Origin: CAWDVH01 sp963805705
GTDB taxonomy: Bacteria > Actinomycetota > Actinomycetes > Streptosporangiales > Streptosporangiaceae
Assembly: GCA_963805705.1 (NCBI GenBank)
Contig: CAWDVH010000005.1
Location: forward strand, 806,001 to 870,000
DNA: 64,000 nucleotides
Direction: 5' to 3'
Shown: positions 43,217 to 52,181 of the stretch, piece by piece
Layout: every line of letters begins with the position of its first letter
Numbering within the stretch: the first letter of the stretch is position 1
Position numbers and translations under genes: made by a program
The notes under the pieces: model-generated
The model's database searches: none
Told to the model about the DNA's origin: nothing
Seen by the model: only the letters and a program-made list of their open reading frames with translations

Positions 43217-44098
43217 TCAGGAAAGCACGCGTCGCCGGAAGTTGCGCAGGCCGATCGCCAGGAAGACGGCGCCGAAGGCGACGACCACCGGGTAGATGAC
43301 GTAGAGGTGCATGTGCGGTGCGCTGGTGAACGCCGCGCGCATTCCCTCGTTCACGTAAATCAGCGGGTTGATCAGCACGAGCGTCTGGAGCCAGTGCACA
43401 CCGTCGACGGTGACCGGGGCAAGCCGGGTCCACGAGTAATACGTGCCGCCCAGGAACGTGATCGGCAGGATGATGAAGCCGAACATCAGGCCGATGTTCC
43501 GCGGCTCGAAACTGGTGCCCAGGACCAGCCCGAGACCGGCCATGGCGACGCACGCCAGCGGCACGAACGTGACGATGATCCACCAGTGCAGCGTCAGGTG
43601 GGCATGTACCCCCGGTGCGTGGACGATCGAGGCCATCGGCAGCACGATGATCGCCGACAGGATCCCCTGGGCCGCGCCCGACAGGACCTTGGCCATGGCC
43701 ACCAGCCAGATGGGGCACGGCGCCTGCACCCGGTCCTCGATCTCGCGGGTAAAGCCGAACTCCTGGGCCATGGACAGGGCGATCGACTGCACGCCCTGGA
43801 ACATGACCGAGATCCCGACCACCCCCGGAACCAGGATGGTCGCGAAGGCCGACTGCTCGGCCGGCCCGCGGCCCCCGATGCCCTGCCCGATCTTCGGGAA
43901 GACGTAGAGGAAGACGAAGCACAGCAGGAACGGCTGGATGATCGTGCGCAGCACGAACTCCCACAGGTGCTTGCGCAGCACCACCAGGTCCCGCAGGATC
44001 AGCGCGCCCAGCGCTGTCCAGCTCGCGGCGGCGACCGAGCGGGAGGGACCGCCGCCGATCCGCTGCGCCGGTGGCTGTGAGGTCAGGGACGTGGTCAT
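43217..44098 (-). CDS. ABC-2-type exporter permease (DrrB-like)
   Basis: A 293-aa membrane protein with about six helices and the ABC-2 core, for example LRTIIQPFLLCFVFLYVFPKIGQG, ATILVPGVVGISVMFQGVQSIALSMAQEFGFTREIEDRVQAPCPIWLVA, and NIGLMFGFIILPITFLGGTYYSWTRL. These match daunorubicin-type exporter permeases. The ATG overlaps the stop of the ATPase gene by one base. Together they form a two-gene exporter for an unknown lipophilic compound. Confidence 0.9.
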   Translation of the reverse strand: MTTSLTSQPPAQRIGGGPSRSVAAASWTALGALILRDLVVLRKHLWEFVLRTIIQPFLLCFVFLYVFPKIGQGIGGRGPAEQSAFATILVPGVVGISVMFQGVQSIALSMAQEFGFTREIEDRVQAPCPIWLVAMAKVLSGAAQGILSAIIVLPMASIVHAPGVHAHLTLHWWIIVTFVPLACVAMAGLGLVLGTSFEPRNIGLMFGFIILPITFLGGTYYSWTRLAPVTVDGVHWLQTLVLINPLIYVNEGMRAAFTSAPHMHLYVIYPVVVAFGAVFLAIGLRNFRRRVLS

Positions 44099-45096
44099 CA
44101 GTCCCGCAGCTCCTTGCCGGTGAGGTTGATGAATACCGTCTCGAGGCTGGGCTCGGAGACGGACAGGTCGACCAGGTCGAATCCGCCGCGCTCGGCCGCC
44201 AGCACGACGCGCGGGATAAGCCGGTCACTGCCCTGGATGTGCAGCTCGAGCCCGCCCTCCACGCTGCGGGTACGGGTGACGCCGTGCACATCGCGGGTGA
44301 GCAGCTCGGCGAGCTGGCTGGTGTCACCGGTCGTCTTGACCGTGACGACGGTATCGGCGCCGATGCTCTGCTTCAGCGCGGCCGGGGTGTCGAGGGCGAG
44401 GATCTTGCCGTGGTCCATGATGGCGACCCGCTCGCAGAGCTGATCGGCTTCTTCCATGTAGTGGGTCGTCAGCAGGATGGTCTGGCCGTCACGGTGCAGT
44501 TCCCCGAGCAGCTCCCATAGGGCCAGGCGGCTCTGCGGGTCGAGCCCCGCGGTGGGCTCATCGAGGAACAGCACCGAGGGACGGTGGAAGATCGCCCGTG
44601 CCACCATGAGCCGCTGCGCCATCCCGCCGGACAGCGCGTACACCGATGCCTTGGCCCACTTGGACAGCTGAAACTGCTCAAGCAGCTCATCGGCAATCCG
44701 CCGCGACGCCTTCGCCCCGATGCCGAACAGCCGCCCGTGGAAGTAGAGATTCTCCCAGACGGTGAGCTGGCGATCGAGCGTATTCTGCTGGGACACGATC
44801 CCGCTGAGCTGCTTGGCCAACGCCGGATGAGCCGCGACGTCGATCCCCGCCAGGAGCGCCCGCCCGGAGGTCGGCACCACCCGGGTGGTCAGCATCCCCG
44901 CGGTCGTCGTCTTTCCCGCGCCGTTGGGTCCCAGCAAGCCGAAGATCTCGCCGGCCTGGACATCCAGGTTGAGCCGGTCGACTGCGGCGAAGTCCGTGCC
45001 CGGATAGATCTTGGTCAGGTCTTCGGTGCGGATGACGGCATCCGGCCGGCGCTCGGGGAGGTCAGTCGCGCTCGCGGGCGCTGGGGCGGTGCTCAT
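44098..45096 (-). CDS. ABC exporter ATPase (DrrA-like)
   Basis: A 332-aa ATPase. Walker A is GPNGAGKTTT, the signature is ALSGGMAQRLMVARA, Walker B is VLFLDEPTAGLDP, and TTHYMEEADQLCERVAIMDHGKI contains the H-loop. The C-terminal DUF4162-type extension ends in ETVFINLTGKELRD, as in DrrA. It energises efflux through the permease encoded next to it. It starts with ATG. No regulator adjoins it, though the phosphopantetheinyl transferase lies just downstream on the other strand. Confidence 0.93.
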   Translation of the reverse strand: MSTAPAPASATDLPERRPDAVIRTEDLTKIYPGTDFAAVDRLNLDVQAGEIFGLLGPNGAGKTTTAGMLTTRVVPTSGRALLAGIDVAAHPALAKQLSGIVSQQNTLDRQLTVWENLYFHGRLFGIGAKASRRIADELLEQFQLSKWAKASVYALSGGMAQRLMVARAIFHRPSVLFLDEPTAGLDPQSRLALWELLGELHRDGQTILLTTHYMEEADQLCERVAIMDHGKILALDTPAALKQSIGADTVVTVKTTGDTSQLAELLTRDVHGVTRTRSVEGGLELHIQGSDRLIPRVVLAAERGGFDLVDLSVSEPSLETVFINLTGKELRD

Positions 45097-45230
45097 CGCC
45101 TGAACATCGTAGCCCAGCGGTGCCTGGCCGCCGCGTAGCGACTAGCGCGGTGCCGGACTTCCCGGCCGGGGAAACGGCCCGGCTCAGGGCTCGCCCTGAT
45201 GCCAGCGGCCAGTCGCGCTGTCAGACTGGA

Positions 45231-45359
45231 TCAGTGGAGCCATCGGCATCGATCCTGGTCGTCGACGACCACGACGGCCGCGGCCACGCCGATGGTGCAG
45301 CACGCCGCCAGTGCCGCGCCGGCTGTGATGATCGCTGCCCGCCGTGCTGGCCTGCCCAT
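45231..45359 (-). CDS. 42-aa single-pass membrane peptide
   Basis: A consensus AGGAGG site lies five bases before an ATG encoding MGRPARRAAI, then a hydrophobic stretch (ITAGAALAACCTIGVAAAVVVV) and a short tail DDQDRCRWLH. The profile is a positive-inside single-pass membrane peptide. I do not recognise it. The excellent ribosome-binding site makes translation likely. It diverges from the hydroquinone-reductase-like gene. Confidence 0.5.
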   Translation of the reverse strand: MGRPARRAAIITAGAALAACCTIGVAAAVVVVDDQDRCRWLH

Positions 45360-45513
45360 GCTGACCTCCTGATGGTGGGGGTGGTCGGAAGACCTTTCCT
45401 GCCACCAGACCACGGCAGGCGGCCGGCGCAGATCAGGGCCAGCCCCGGCTGGGCATGGGGGCCTGCCCTGAACCGATGGGGCGTTTAGGGCACTCGGCCA
45501 ACGGGGAGGGCAA

Positions 45514-46602
45514 ATGGGACACCCAAACGGGCCGGAGGGGAGCGCTGCTGACGTGCCGCACCGAGCCGACGCCAGGGCTGGCGAGCAGGCCGATTCGAGC
45601 CCGGCCGGGGAGTTCACCCGAGATCAGCGGTACATCGCGACCCGTATCACGGCTGACGGGGCAGGCGGCTTTCCCGTGCAGCCGGGCCGATACCGGCTGG
45701 CGGTCAGCCGGGCCTGCCCGTGGGCTAATCGCGCCATTGTCGTCCGCCGCCTGCTCGGGCTCGAGGACGCCCTGTCGATGGCCATTGCCGGGCCGCTCCA
45801 CGACGCACGCAGCTGGGCGTTCAATCTCGACCCCGGAGGACGAGATCCCGTCCTGGGCATTGAGCGCCTGGAGGAGGCGTACCTCGCCCGCTTTCCCGGC
45901 TACAAGCGGGGCATCACGGTCCCCGCGATCATCGATATCCCGACCGGCCAGGTCGTGACCAACGACTTCGCCCAGATGACCATCGACCTGTCGACCGAAT
46001 GGCGGGCCTACCATCGCGACGGCGCGCCTGACCTGTACCCGCAAGACGCCAGGGACGAGATCGACATGGTCGCGCGGCTGGTATTCAAGGATGTCAACAA
46101 TGGCGTGTACCGCTGCGGATTCGCCAGCTCGCAGGATGCCTACGAGTCGGCCTACCGCCGCCTGTTCAGCCGCCTGGACTGGCTCACCGCGCGCCTGGAG
46201 CGCCAGCGCTACCTGGTGGGGGACACCATTACCGAGGCTGATGTACGGCTCTTCACGACGCTAGCCAGGTTCGATGCCGTCTACCACGGCCATTTCAAGT
46301 GCAACCGGAGCAAGCTCTCCGAGATGCCGGTGCTGTGGGCTTATGCCCGCGACCTGTTCCAGACCCCGGGCTTCGGCGACACCATCGACTTCGATCACAT
46401 CAAGCGCCACTACTACCAGGTGCACCGGACCATCAACCCCACGGGCATCGTGCCCGTCGGGCCGGACCTGACCGGGTGGCTGACCCCGCACGACCGGGCC
46501 CGGCTCGGCGGCCGCCCGTTCGGCGCCGGCACGCCGCCGCCTCCGCCGCTGCCCGGCGAGGTGGTCCCGGCCGAGCATACGGCGCAGCGTCAAGGGTTGT
46601 GA
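45514..46602 (+). CDS. Glutathionyl-hydroquinone-reductase-like (YqjG/ECM4) protein
   Basis: A 362-aa thioredoxin-fold/GST-like protein of the Xi class. The N-terminal domain has SRACPWANRAIVVRRLLGLEDALSMAIA with the catalytic Cys68 in CPWANR, and YKRGITVPAIIDIPTGQVVTNDFAQM. The C-terminal all-alpha domain includes RQRYLVGDTITEADVRLFTTLARFDAVYHGHFKCNRSKLSEMPVLWAYARDL. These enzymes reduce thiol conjugates of hydroquinones; in mycothiol-using bacteria the thiol partner probably differs from glutathione. GGGAGGG precedes the ATG. It overlaps cslZ convergently by 13 bases. Confidence 0.9.
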   Translation: MGHPNGPEGSAADVPHRADARAGEQADSSPAGEFTRDQRYIATRITADGAGGFPVQPGRYRLAVSRACPWANRAIVVRRLLGLEDALSMAIAGPLHDARSWAFNLDPGGRDPVLGIERLEEAYLARFPGYKRGITVPAIIDIPTGQVVTNDFAQMTIDLSTEWRAYHRDGAPDLYPQDARDEIDMVARLVFKDVNNGVYRCGFASSQDAYESAYRRLFSRLDWLTARLERQRYLVGDTITEADVRLFTTLARFDAVYHGHFKCNRSKLSEMPVLWAYARDLFQTPGFGDTIDFDHIKRHYYQVHRTINPTGIVPVGPDLTGWLTPHDRARLGGRPFGAGTPPPPPLPGEVVPAEHTAQRQGL

Positions 46603-47594
46603 CTGGCCTGCACCAGGGCCTCCGCGTACTGGGGCCAGTACTGGCCGGCGGGCGGGCCGCCGTTGCAGGGCCCGTCGCTGGCGCCGGGATCCTTGATCCA
46701 CAGATAGGCGTCGATCCCGGCCGGACCAGGATCCAGCCGGGGCGCCGGCCCCAGGGCCCGGCCCGGCGGATTGCACCACTGCGGCTGGTCCGGGCCGGTA
46801 TAGGGGCCGCGGCCGTTGCGGCTGGTATCAACAACCGCCCCGGCCCGGCCGCCCAGGGCATGCTCCAGCTGCTGGCTCCAGCGCACCACCACCGCCGTCC
46901 AGCCGAAGTTCGCCACGTTAGCCGAGAACCCGCGCCCGTACCCCACCCCGGCCCGGCGCAGCGGCCCCGCCAGCACCGCAGGGCCGGCGAACATGCCAGG
47001 ATTACCGGCATCCAGGTACACCCTGGCCGCCGGCAGCGCACCCAGCGTCCGCATCGCATACCGCAGCAACCGGTAACGCTCGGCGCCCTGCGCCGCGCTC
47101 AGGCAGCCCCGCACGATATCCGCCAGCCCATCAGGCTCCACCACCACAATCGCCGCCCCGCCGCCGATAGCAGCAGCCAGCTGATTGATCCAGCCCTGGT
47201 ATCCCAGCACTGTAGGCCCCCGGTCAGCGGAAAACTTCCCGCAGGCATCACGACCCGGCAGGTTGTAGGCGACGATGACCGGCGTAGCGTGGGCACTGGC
47301 GGCGGCCCTGGTGACCTGGCTGACCTCCCGCATCTCACCGCTCTGCCCGGTAGCCCAGATGCCGGAAGGCTCTTTCGCAACAGCCTGCAGCTCAGCTGCT
47401 TGCGCCTGATGATTATTACCCTTCAGGCGCGTGATCGCGGAATGTAGCGGGTTGCCGGGGTATGCGTAGAGCCGCGCGGGAACGGCGCTTGAACCCGTGC
47501 CGCACGCTGCGGCGGCCAGTAGTGACGCCATGGCCGCCGGGGCCAGGATAAATACGCGCAGGCCCCGCCGGCAAAGCAGCTGGAACGCTGACAT
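46590..47594 (-). CDS. cslZ: Glycoside hydrolase family 6 lipoprotein, CslZ-like
   Basis: A 334-aa exported GH6 protein. The N-terminus is a signal peptide with a likely lipobox ending at Cys31 (LLAAAAC). GH6 motifs follow in order: IVAYNLPGRDACG, VVVEPDGLADIV with the catalytic acid Asp, VYLDAGNPGMF, FSANVANFGW, VVDTSRNG, WCNPPGRALG and AYLWIKDPGASDG. It hydrolyses beta-1,4-glucan. Together with glxA and cslA directly upstream, it matches the Streptomyces cslA-glxA-cslZ cluster, where the hydrolase is thought to trim the tip glycan. It lies 35 bases after the glxA stop. Confidence 0.92.
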   Translation of the reverse strand: MSAFQLLCRRGLRVFILAPAAMASLLAAAACGTGSSAVPARLYAYPGNPLHSAITRLKGNNHQAQAAELQAVAKEPSGIWATGQSGEMREVSQVTRAAASAHATPVIVAYNLPGRDACGKFSADRGPTVLGYQGWINQLAAAIGGGAAIVVVEPDGLADIVRGCLSAAQGAERYRLLRYAMRTLGALPAARVYLDAGNPGMFAGPAVLAGPLRRAGVGYGRGFSANVANFGWTAVVVRWSQQLEHALGGRAGAVVDTSRNGRGPYTGPDQPQWCNPPGRALGPAPRLDPGPAGIDAYLWIKDPGASDGPCNGGPPAGQYWPQYAEALVQASHNP

Positions 47595-47629
47595 CCGGTT
47601 CCTTCCTGCCGCGGCCCAGGTGAACGTGG

Positions 47630-49600
47630 TTATAGAACCTGGGCCCAGTGGCCGGTGGAGGGAACTCCTTTCTGGCTGATGGCGAAGAGCATGTAGTAGC
47701 TGGGCGGGATGAGGTTGGGGTTAGCGGGGATGGTGACCCGGACCTCGCCGCGGCCGGCGTTGGTGAACGGGACGGCGATGGAGCGCTCGTTGACGTCGGT
47801 GACGTGGGTGGCGTTGTCGGGCCGCATCAGCCGCAGGTACTGAAGGCTGGATGCCTGTGACACCTTGATGAGGTAGCTGTGGCCCGGCAGCAGGACCGTG
47901 GGCGCGGTCATTATGCGGGGACGGGGACCGCGGAATAGGTAGGGCGGGTAGTAGATGTCGATTTCCTGGTTGAAAGTCTCCGGCTCGGTGTCCTGCTTGT
48001 TACCGAAGAGCGGGTTCCCGCCGAGGGTCAGGACGCTTCCGTTGGGGAGCAGGAGTCCCCCGGAGTGGTAGTCGCGGCCCGTGATCGAATTGGCCGCCCA
48101 GGAGAACGAGTCGGTGGCGGTGTTGTAGATGCGGGTGTCGCGGTTGTCGCTGCCGTGCATGCCGCGGTAGTCGCGGGATCCGCCGGTGACCAGGACCTGG
48201 TCGGTGGGCAGCAGGACGGTGATGGGGTAGCGGGTGGGCTGGGCCAGGTCCGGGCCGCGGACCCAGTGCGGGTCCGGGGCGGCGACGTCGATCAGGGCGG
48301 TGCGGGCGGTGGAGGTGTTGGACTGGCCGACGCCGCCGCCGCCCAGGACCATGAGGGTCTGCTTCTGGGCGGGGGGCAGCAGGACCGAGGCGCTGGTTTC
48401 CAGGTTCTTGGGGTCGGGGATGCCAGGGACGGGGCGGAAGATGTTGGTCGTGGTGTCCCAGAAGCCGGGGTCGCGCCAGGCGGGGGTGGCCGGGCCGTAG
48501 CCGGCGTTGGAGCCGGTGAAGAACAGCTGCCCGCTCTCGGTGAGGAACGTGGCGGGGTAGGTGGGGAACCCGCGGACGGGACCCTGGGCCCAGGTGCTGG
48601 TCTTGGGGTTGTACATCTCGCTGTTCATGGTGACCTGGCCCTGGCCGTCGAGCCCGGAGACGGCCATGACCATGCCGTTGCCCATCTCGGCGAGGGTGGG
48701 GTACCAGCGGGCGTAGTTCATGGAGTTGACCTCCTGATAGGAGGAGGTCTTGACGTTGAAGATGTAGGCGTCGTCGGTGCCCTGGAAGTTCTGCTTCTGC
48801 AAGGTCATGGGGGTGCCGATGCCGTACAGCAGGCGGTTGGCGTGCGGGCCGAGCAGGCCCTGGACCTCGTAGTGGCCGGCGGCGGGCATGAGGGAGCTGC
48901 GGCCCTTGCGGACCGCGTCCACCCAGACGTTTTCCTGGCTGGCGGTGATGACCGGCCGGGCGCCCTTGACGTGGTGTTTCTTGGCGCGGGGGATGGTCAG
49001 CGCGAACGCGGAGGCGAACTGGACGCCGCCAGGGCCGATGAAGATGGTGCCCTTGGGCAGGTGCCACCGCTGGGCGGGGTCGTTGTTGATGACGGTCATG
49101 CTGCCGCCGGCGTGGGTGGGGTGCAGGCTCTCATACCGGGCGGTTCCGCCCGCGACCAGGATGTTCCCGTCGGGCAGCTCGATGTGCCCGGCGCAGAACA
49201 GGTCCCAGGGGGTGGGGATGAGCTGCTCGTGCATGGTGACCGGGTTCAGCAGCAGGGTCTTGAATGTCCCGGCGTTGAAGAACGCCTGGTCGTTGCCTGA
49301 GCCGGCCATGATCAGGACGTCGCCGTCGCGCAGCAGGGTGGAGTGGATGCCGTTGACCCGGAACTTAGCCGGGATATTCAGCTTGACCCACAGCCCGTAC
49401 TTCGCCTCGTACGCCCGCCGGGTGACCTGGTAGTGGTGGTACCAGCCCGCTACCGCCGCGCCGACCGTCGGGACATTGACCGCCAGCACCGCGCCCGCCA
49501 GGACCACGGCGAATAGGACCGCCAGCACGCGCCGCGCAGGTGATCTCCTCGGCCGTCCGCCTGGCACGCTCCCCAAGCCGTCCCCGGGCATATTGTTCAT
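47630..49600 (-). CDS. glxA: GlxA-like mono-copper radical oxidase
   Basis: A 656-aa galactose-oxidase-like protein with one N-terminal membrane anchor (RRVLAVLFAVVLAGAVLAVNV). All copper-radical residues align: Cys136 in WDLFCAGHIELPDG, to be cross-linked to Tyr300 in NYARWYPTL, Tyr511 and His512 in GRDYHSGGLLLPNG, and His599 in NATHVTDVNERSI. Kelch-type repeats form the propeller. In Streptomyces GlxA oxidises the CslA-made glycan during hyphal-tip growth and development. AGGAAT precedes the ATG; cslA lies 29 bases upstream on the same strand. Confidence 0.95.
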   Translation of the reverse strand: MNNMPGDGLGSVPGGRPRRSPARRVLAVLFAVVLAGAVLAVNVPTVGAAVAGWYHHYQVTRRAYEAKYGLWVKLNIPAKFRVNGIHSTLLRDGDVLIMAGSGNDQAFFNAGTFKTLLLNPVTMHEQLIPTPWDLFCAGHIELPDGNILVAGGTARYESLHPTHAGGSMTVINNDPAQRWHLPKGTIFIGPGGVQFASAFALTIPRAKKHHVKGARPVITASQENVWVDAVRKGRSSLMPAAGHYEVQGLLGPHANRLLYGIGTPMTLQKQNFQGTDDAYIFNVKTSSYQEVNSMNYARWYPTLAEMGNGMVMAVSGLDGQGQVTMNSEMYNPKTSTWAQGPVRGFPTYPATFLTESGQLFFTGSNAGYGPATPAWRDPGFWDTTTNIFRPVPGIPDPKNLETSASVLLPPAQKQTLMVLGGGGVGQSNTSTARTALIDVAAPDPHWVRGPDLAQPTRYPITVLLPTDQVLVTGGSRDYRGMHGSDNRDTRIYNTATDSFSWAANSITGRDYHSGGLLLPNGSVLTLGGNPLFGNKQDTEPETFNQEIDIYYPPYLFRGPRPRIMTAPTVLLPGHSYLIKVSQASSLQYLRLMRPDNATHVTDVNERSIAVPFTNAGRGEVRVTIPANPNLIPPSYYMLFAISQKGVPSTGHWAQVL

Positions 49601-49629
49601 CGGTCAAGATTCCTATCTGGCAGCAGGTA

Positions 49630-51681
49630 TCAGGTCTGGTTTCGGTAGCTCACTGAGGCGGTGCCGGCCGGCACCCCGCTCGTCAGCTGAGCCGGCACCG
49701 CAGGCGGTGGGCTGACCGCAGCGGCCTGGTCACGGCGCTGCCGCCGGCGTGACGCGCGTGCGCTGAAGGTGCAGTCATAGAGCCAGATGGCGATGGGGGC
49801 GAGGCAGACGGTCAGGATGACGGCGGTCCAGACGATCATGACGGGGTAGGGCCGGTGGTAGACGATGGCGGCGGCCAGGATGATGACCGGGACGATGGCC
49901 CACATCAGGGAGTAGCGGAAGGTCCACAGGCGATCGGTGGCGGTGGCGGTGCCCTTCGCGGTGACGGTGAAGGTGAGCTTGCGGCGGAACAGGACCTTGA
50001 TCAGGCTGCGGGCGTAGACCGGGGCGGTGAGCGCCGAGACCAGCATGCCGGTCAGGCCGGTGGATCCGGCGGGCTCGTGCGGGCTGACGTTGTGGCGGCG
50101 CATGAACCGGTAGAGCAGGAACTGCATGACGGCGACGTCGATGTAATAGGTCAGCCACCAGGCGGCGTCGGTGCGCAGGCCGGTGATGCCGAAGCCGAGG
50201 TAGCAGGCGGAGATGAGGATGCCCATGATCCAGCCGATGGCGACGGAGGGGTAGTAGGTGAGCATGAGCAGGTAGTGCAGCAGGGCGCCGGGGCGCAGCC
50301 GGAAGGCGACGCGCCAGACCTGGCGCAAGATGGAGTCGAAGGTTCCGGCGGACCAGCGGGTCTGCTGGTTGAAGAACTCGGTCCAGGAGCGGGGTCCCTC
50401 GCCGACGGCGATCAGGTCGGGGGTGTAGACCGAGCGCCAGCGGTGGCCGGTGGCGGGGTTGGTGGTGGCGTGGATGGTCAGGCTCGTCGCCATATCCTCG
50501 GTGATGGAGTCGATGTAGCCGCGGCGGATGGCGGTGGTGCGCACGGCGGCGTTGGTGCCGACCAGCATGGCGCAGCGGCGGCGGTTGCCGGCCCGCTGGA
50601 TGACGCTGTGGAACAGGTACTGGGCCGATTCGGCCCAGCGGGTGATGCGGCTGTCCTGGTTGCCGTAGAACTGGGGGCCGACGACGAACGCGACGTCGGG
50701 GTCGCGGAAGTAGCCCAGCAGCCGCTCGGCCATGATCGGCAGCGGGACGTGGTCGGTGTCGACGAACATGACCACGTCGTAGTCCCCGGCATGCTCCCAC
50801 AGCCACCGGTTGTGGTTGCCGTGCTTGGTCCGGGACGCGAACATGCCGGATTCCAGCTCCAGGTAGCCGCGATCCTTGCGGGAGAAGTGGCGGACGCCCA
50901 GGCGACGGCACATGTCCTTGACCGCCTCGGAATTGCCCTCATCCAGCAGCCACAGATCCAGCTTGCCCCCATAGACGATGGTCTTGGCGGCGCGCAGGGT
51001 CCGCTCGGCCATCTCGACCGGCTCGCGGTCGGGGACGATCGTGGTCAGGAACGCCACCCGCATCCGGGTATCCGGCTCCACCGGCACCGGATCACACGCC
51101 GCCAGGCACGCCCGCGAGACCGTCAGCACGTTCAGCAGCAGGAACAGCTGCATGATGATCGACCCCGCCGCCATCCCCGCGCGCAGCAGCAGATACCCGT
51201 CCGATGCCGCCGCGTGTACCCCCGAATCCCACAGCCAGCCGCCGAAATGCGGATACCGGGACTGGAAAATCAGCCAGAAGATAAACCGGAGATCGAGCGC
51301 CACCAGCACCAGTGCGATAACCCGCGTCGCTACCCACTCTTTCTTGTCATGGTGGATGCTGCGGTACTGCACCTCATACGGCTCATCCCAGCGCGGCCGG
51401 GTCAGCGGGCCCGCGACGGTGGCGTAGTTCTCGTAGCCGTACCCGGAGTCCGCCAGCCCGTCGTCCACCGGGGCACGCGTGCCGCCGACCGTCATGTACC
51501 GGTGCGAACGCTCCGAGCCGTCTCGCTCCGGACTGCCCGGGACCGAGTCGGCCGGCACCGAGCGGTCTGGGGCAGAGCTGTCCGGTACCAGCTCAGGAGC
51601 CGATATTAAGGTCGTGGCGGGCGCATCGTCATCGACCGAGGGGGGCGTGACTTCGGTAGGGCGTCCTCGCAGGGCTGACAT
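49630..51681 (-). CDS. cslA: CslA-like family 2 glycosyltransferase (cellulose-synthase-like)
   Basis: A 683-aa membrane glycosyltransferase. An acidic, Ser/Pro-rich N-terminus precedes a TM segment (VIALVLVALDLRFIFWLIF). The catalytic GT2 core has LWLLDEGNSEAV, FVDTDHVPLP (DxD), SITEDMATSLTIH (TED) and FFNQQTRWSAG (QxxRW), then several C-terminal TM helices. It polymerises and extrudes a beta-glucan at hyphal tips. AGAAGG precedes the ATG. It heads the cslA-glxA-cslZ operon; a 20-codon ORF lies upstream. Confidence 0.95.
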   Translation of the reverse strand: MSALRGRPTEVTPPSVDDDAPATTLISAPELVPDSSAPDRSVPADSVPGSPERDGSERSHRYMTVGGTRAPVDDGLADSGYGYENYATVAGPLTRPRWDEPYEVQYRSIHHDKKEWVATRVIALVLVALDLRFIFWLIFQSRYPHFGGWLWDSGVHAAASDGYLLLRAGMAAGSIIMQLFLLLNVLTVSRACLAACDPVPVEPDTRMRVAFLTTIVPDREPVEMAERTLRAAKTIVYGGKLDLWLLDEGNSEAVKDMCRRLGVRHFSRKDRGYLELESGMFASRTKHGNHNRWLWEHAGDYDVVMFVDTDHVPLPIMAERLLGYFRDPDVAFVVGPQFYGNQDSRITRWAESAQYLFHSVIQRAGNRRRCAMLVGTNAAVRTTAIRRGYIDSITEDMATSLTIHATTNPATGHRWRSVYTPDLIAVGEGPRSWTEFFNQQTRWSAGTFDSILRQVWRVAFRLRPGALLHYLLMLTYYPSVAIGWIMGILISACYLGFGITGLRTDAAWWLTYYIDVAVMQFLLYRFMRRHNVSPHEPAGSTGLTGMLVSALTAPVYARSLIKVLFRRKLTFTVTAKGTATATDRLWTFRYSLMWAIVPVIILAAAIVYHRPYPVMIVWTAVILTVCLAPIAIWLYDCTFSARASRRRQRRDQAAAVSPPPAVPAQLTSGVPAGTASVSYRNQT

Positions 51682-52181
51682 GCCTTCTTCTTGTCTCCCT
51701 TCCTGGGGGGTAGAGGTCGCGCGGGCGGCGGCGGCCTACGGCGCGGCCGACCACCAGCCGGCAGCGGACTTGATCATGGCCACGCCAGACAGAGACATCG
51801 TCACTACTCTCCCCGGGCCGGTGACCGGCCGTCTTGTCTTGCCACTGGCCCCCGGCCAGCTCCTCCCCGGGCCGGCGCCCCCGCAGCACCTACCGGCGAC
51901 AGCGGTGGAGACGGCCTATAGGCAAGACGCCCCTACCCTGCCAATCGTTTACAAGCTAGCGCTTCTCGCCCAGATACATCTCAATGATGCATGGAGCACC
52001 ACTGTGTGTGACAGCCCTGATGGAGCAGAATAGTTAATTTCTTGGTATATACCGCCGCGCCGGCCCGGCGGTAGCCGCGGCGCGAGGATGGCGTTGCGGG
52101 GGGCTGCCCGGGCGTCCGTCAGCCGGATCCTGGCCCTGCGGGCTACACTCCCCGGCGAGCACTATCGAGGAGGACCGCACC
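51682..52181. other. 500-bp intergenic region upstream of cslA and the TPP enzyme
   Basis: This is the largest gene-free gap in the window and must hold divergent promoters for cslA and the thiamine-diphosphate enzyme gene. It contains a candidate 20-codon ORF (51736-51798), an AT-richer zone at about 51940-52055, and a perfect palindrome GGTATATACC at 52044-52053. No RNA gene or mobile element is recognised. Confidence 0.5.
51736..51798 (-). CDS. Candidate 20-aa upstream ORF before cslA
   Basis: An ATG with GGGGAG about ten bases upstream encodes MSLSGVAMIKSAAGW and WSAAP, ending at a TAG 54 bases before the cslA start. It could be a leader peptide or chance; only the ribosome-binding site and position support it. 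Confidence 0.3.
   Translation of the reverse strand: MSLSGVAMIKSAAGWWSAAP

Noticed and set aside
42418..45096. Secondary-metabolite gene cluster marked by the PPTase and DrrAB-like exporter
   Set aside because: No polyketide synthase, NRPS, terpene or carrier-protein gene is present between or beside them.
49855..51609. 584-codon plus-strand frame opposite cslA
   Set aside because: Gly/Asp/Val-rich reverse complement of cslA, a typical antisense shadow in high-GC DNA.
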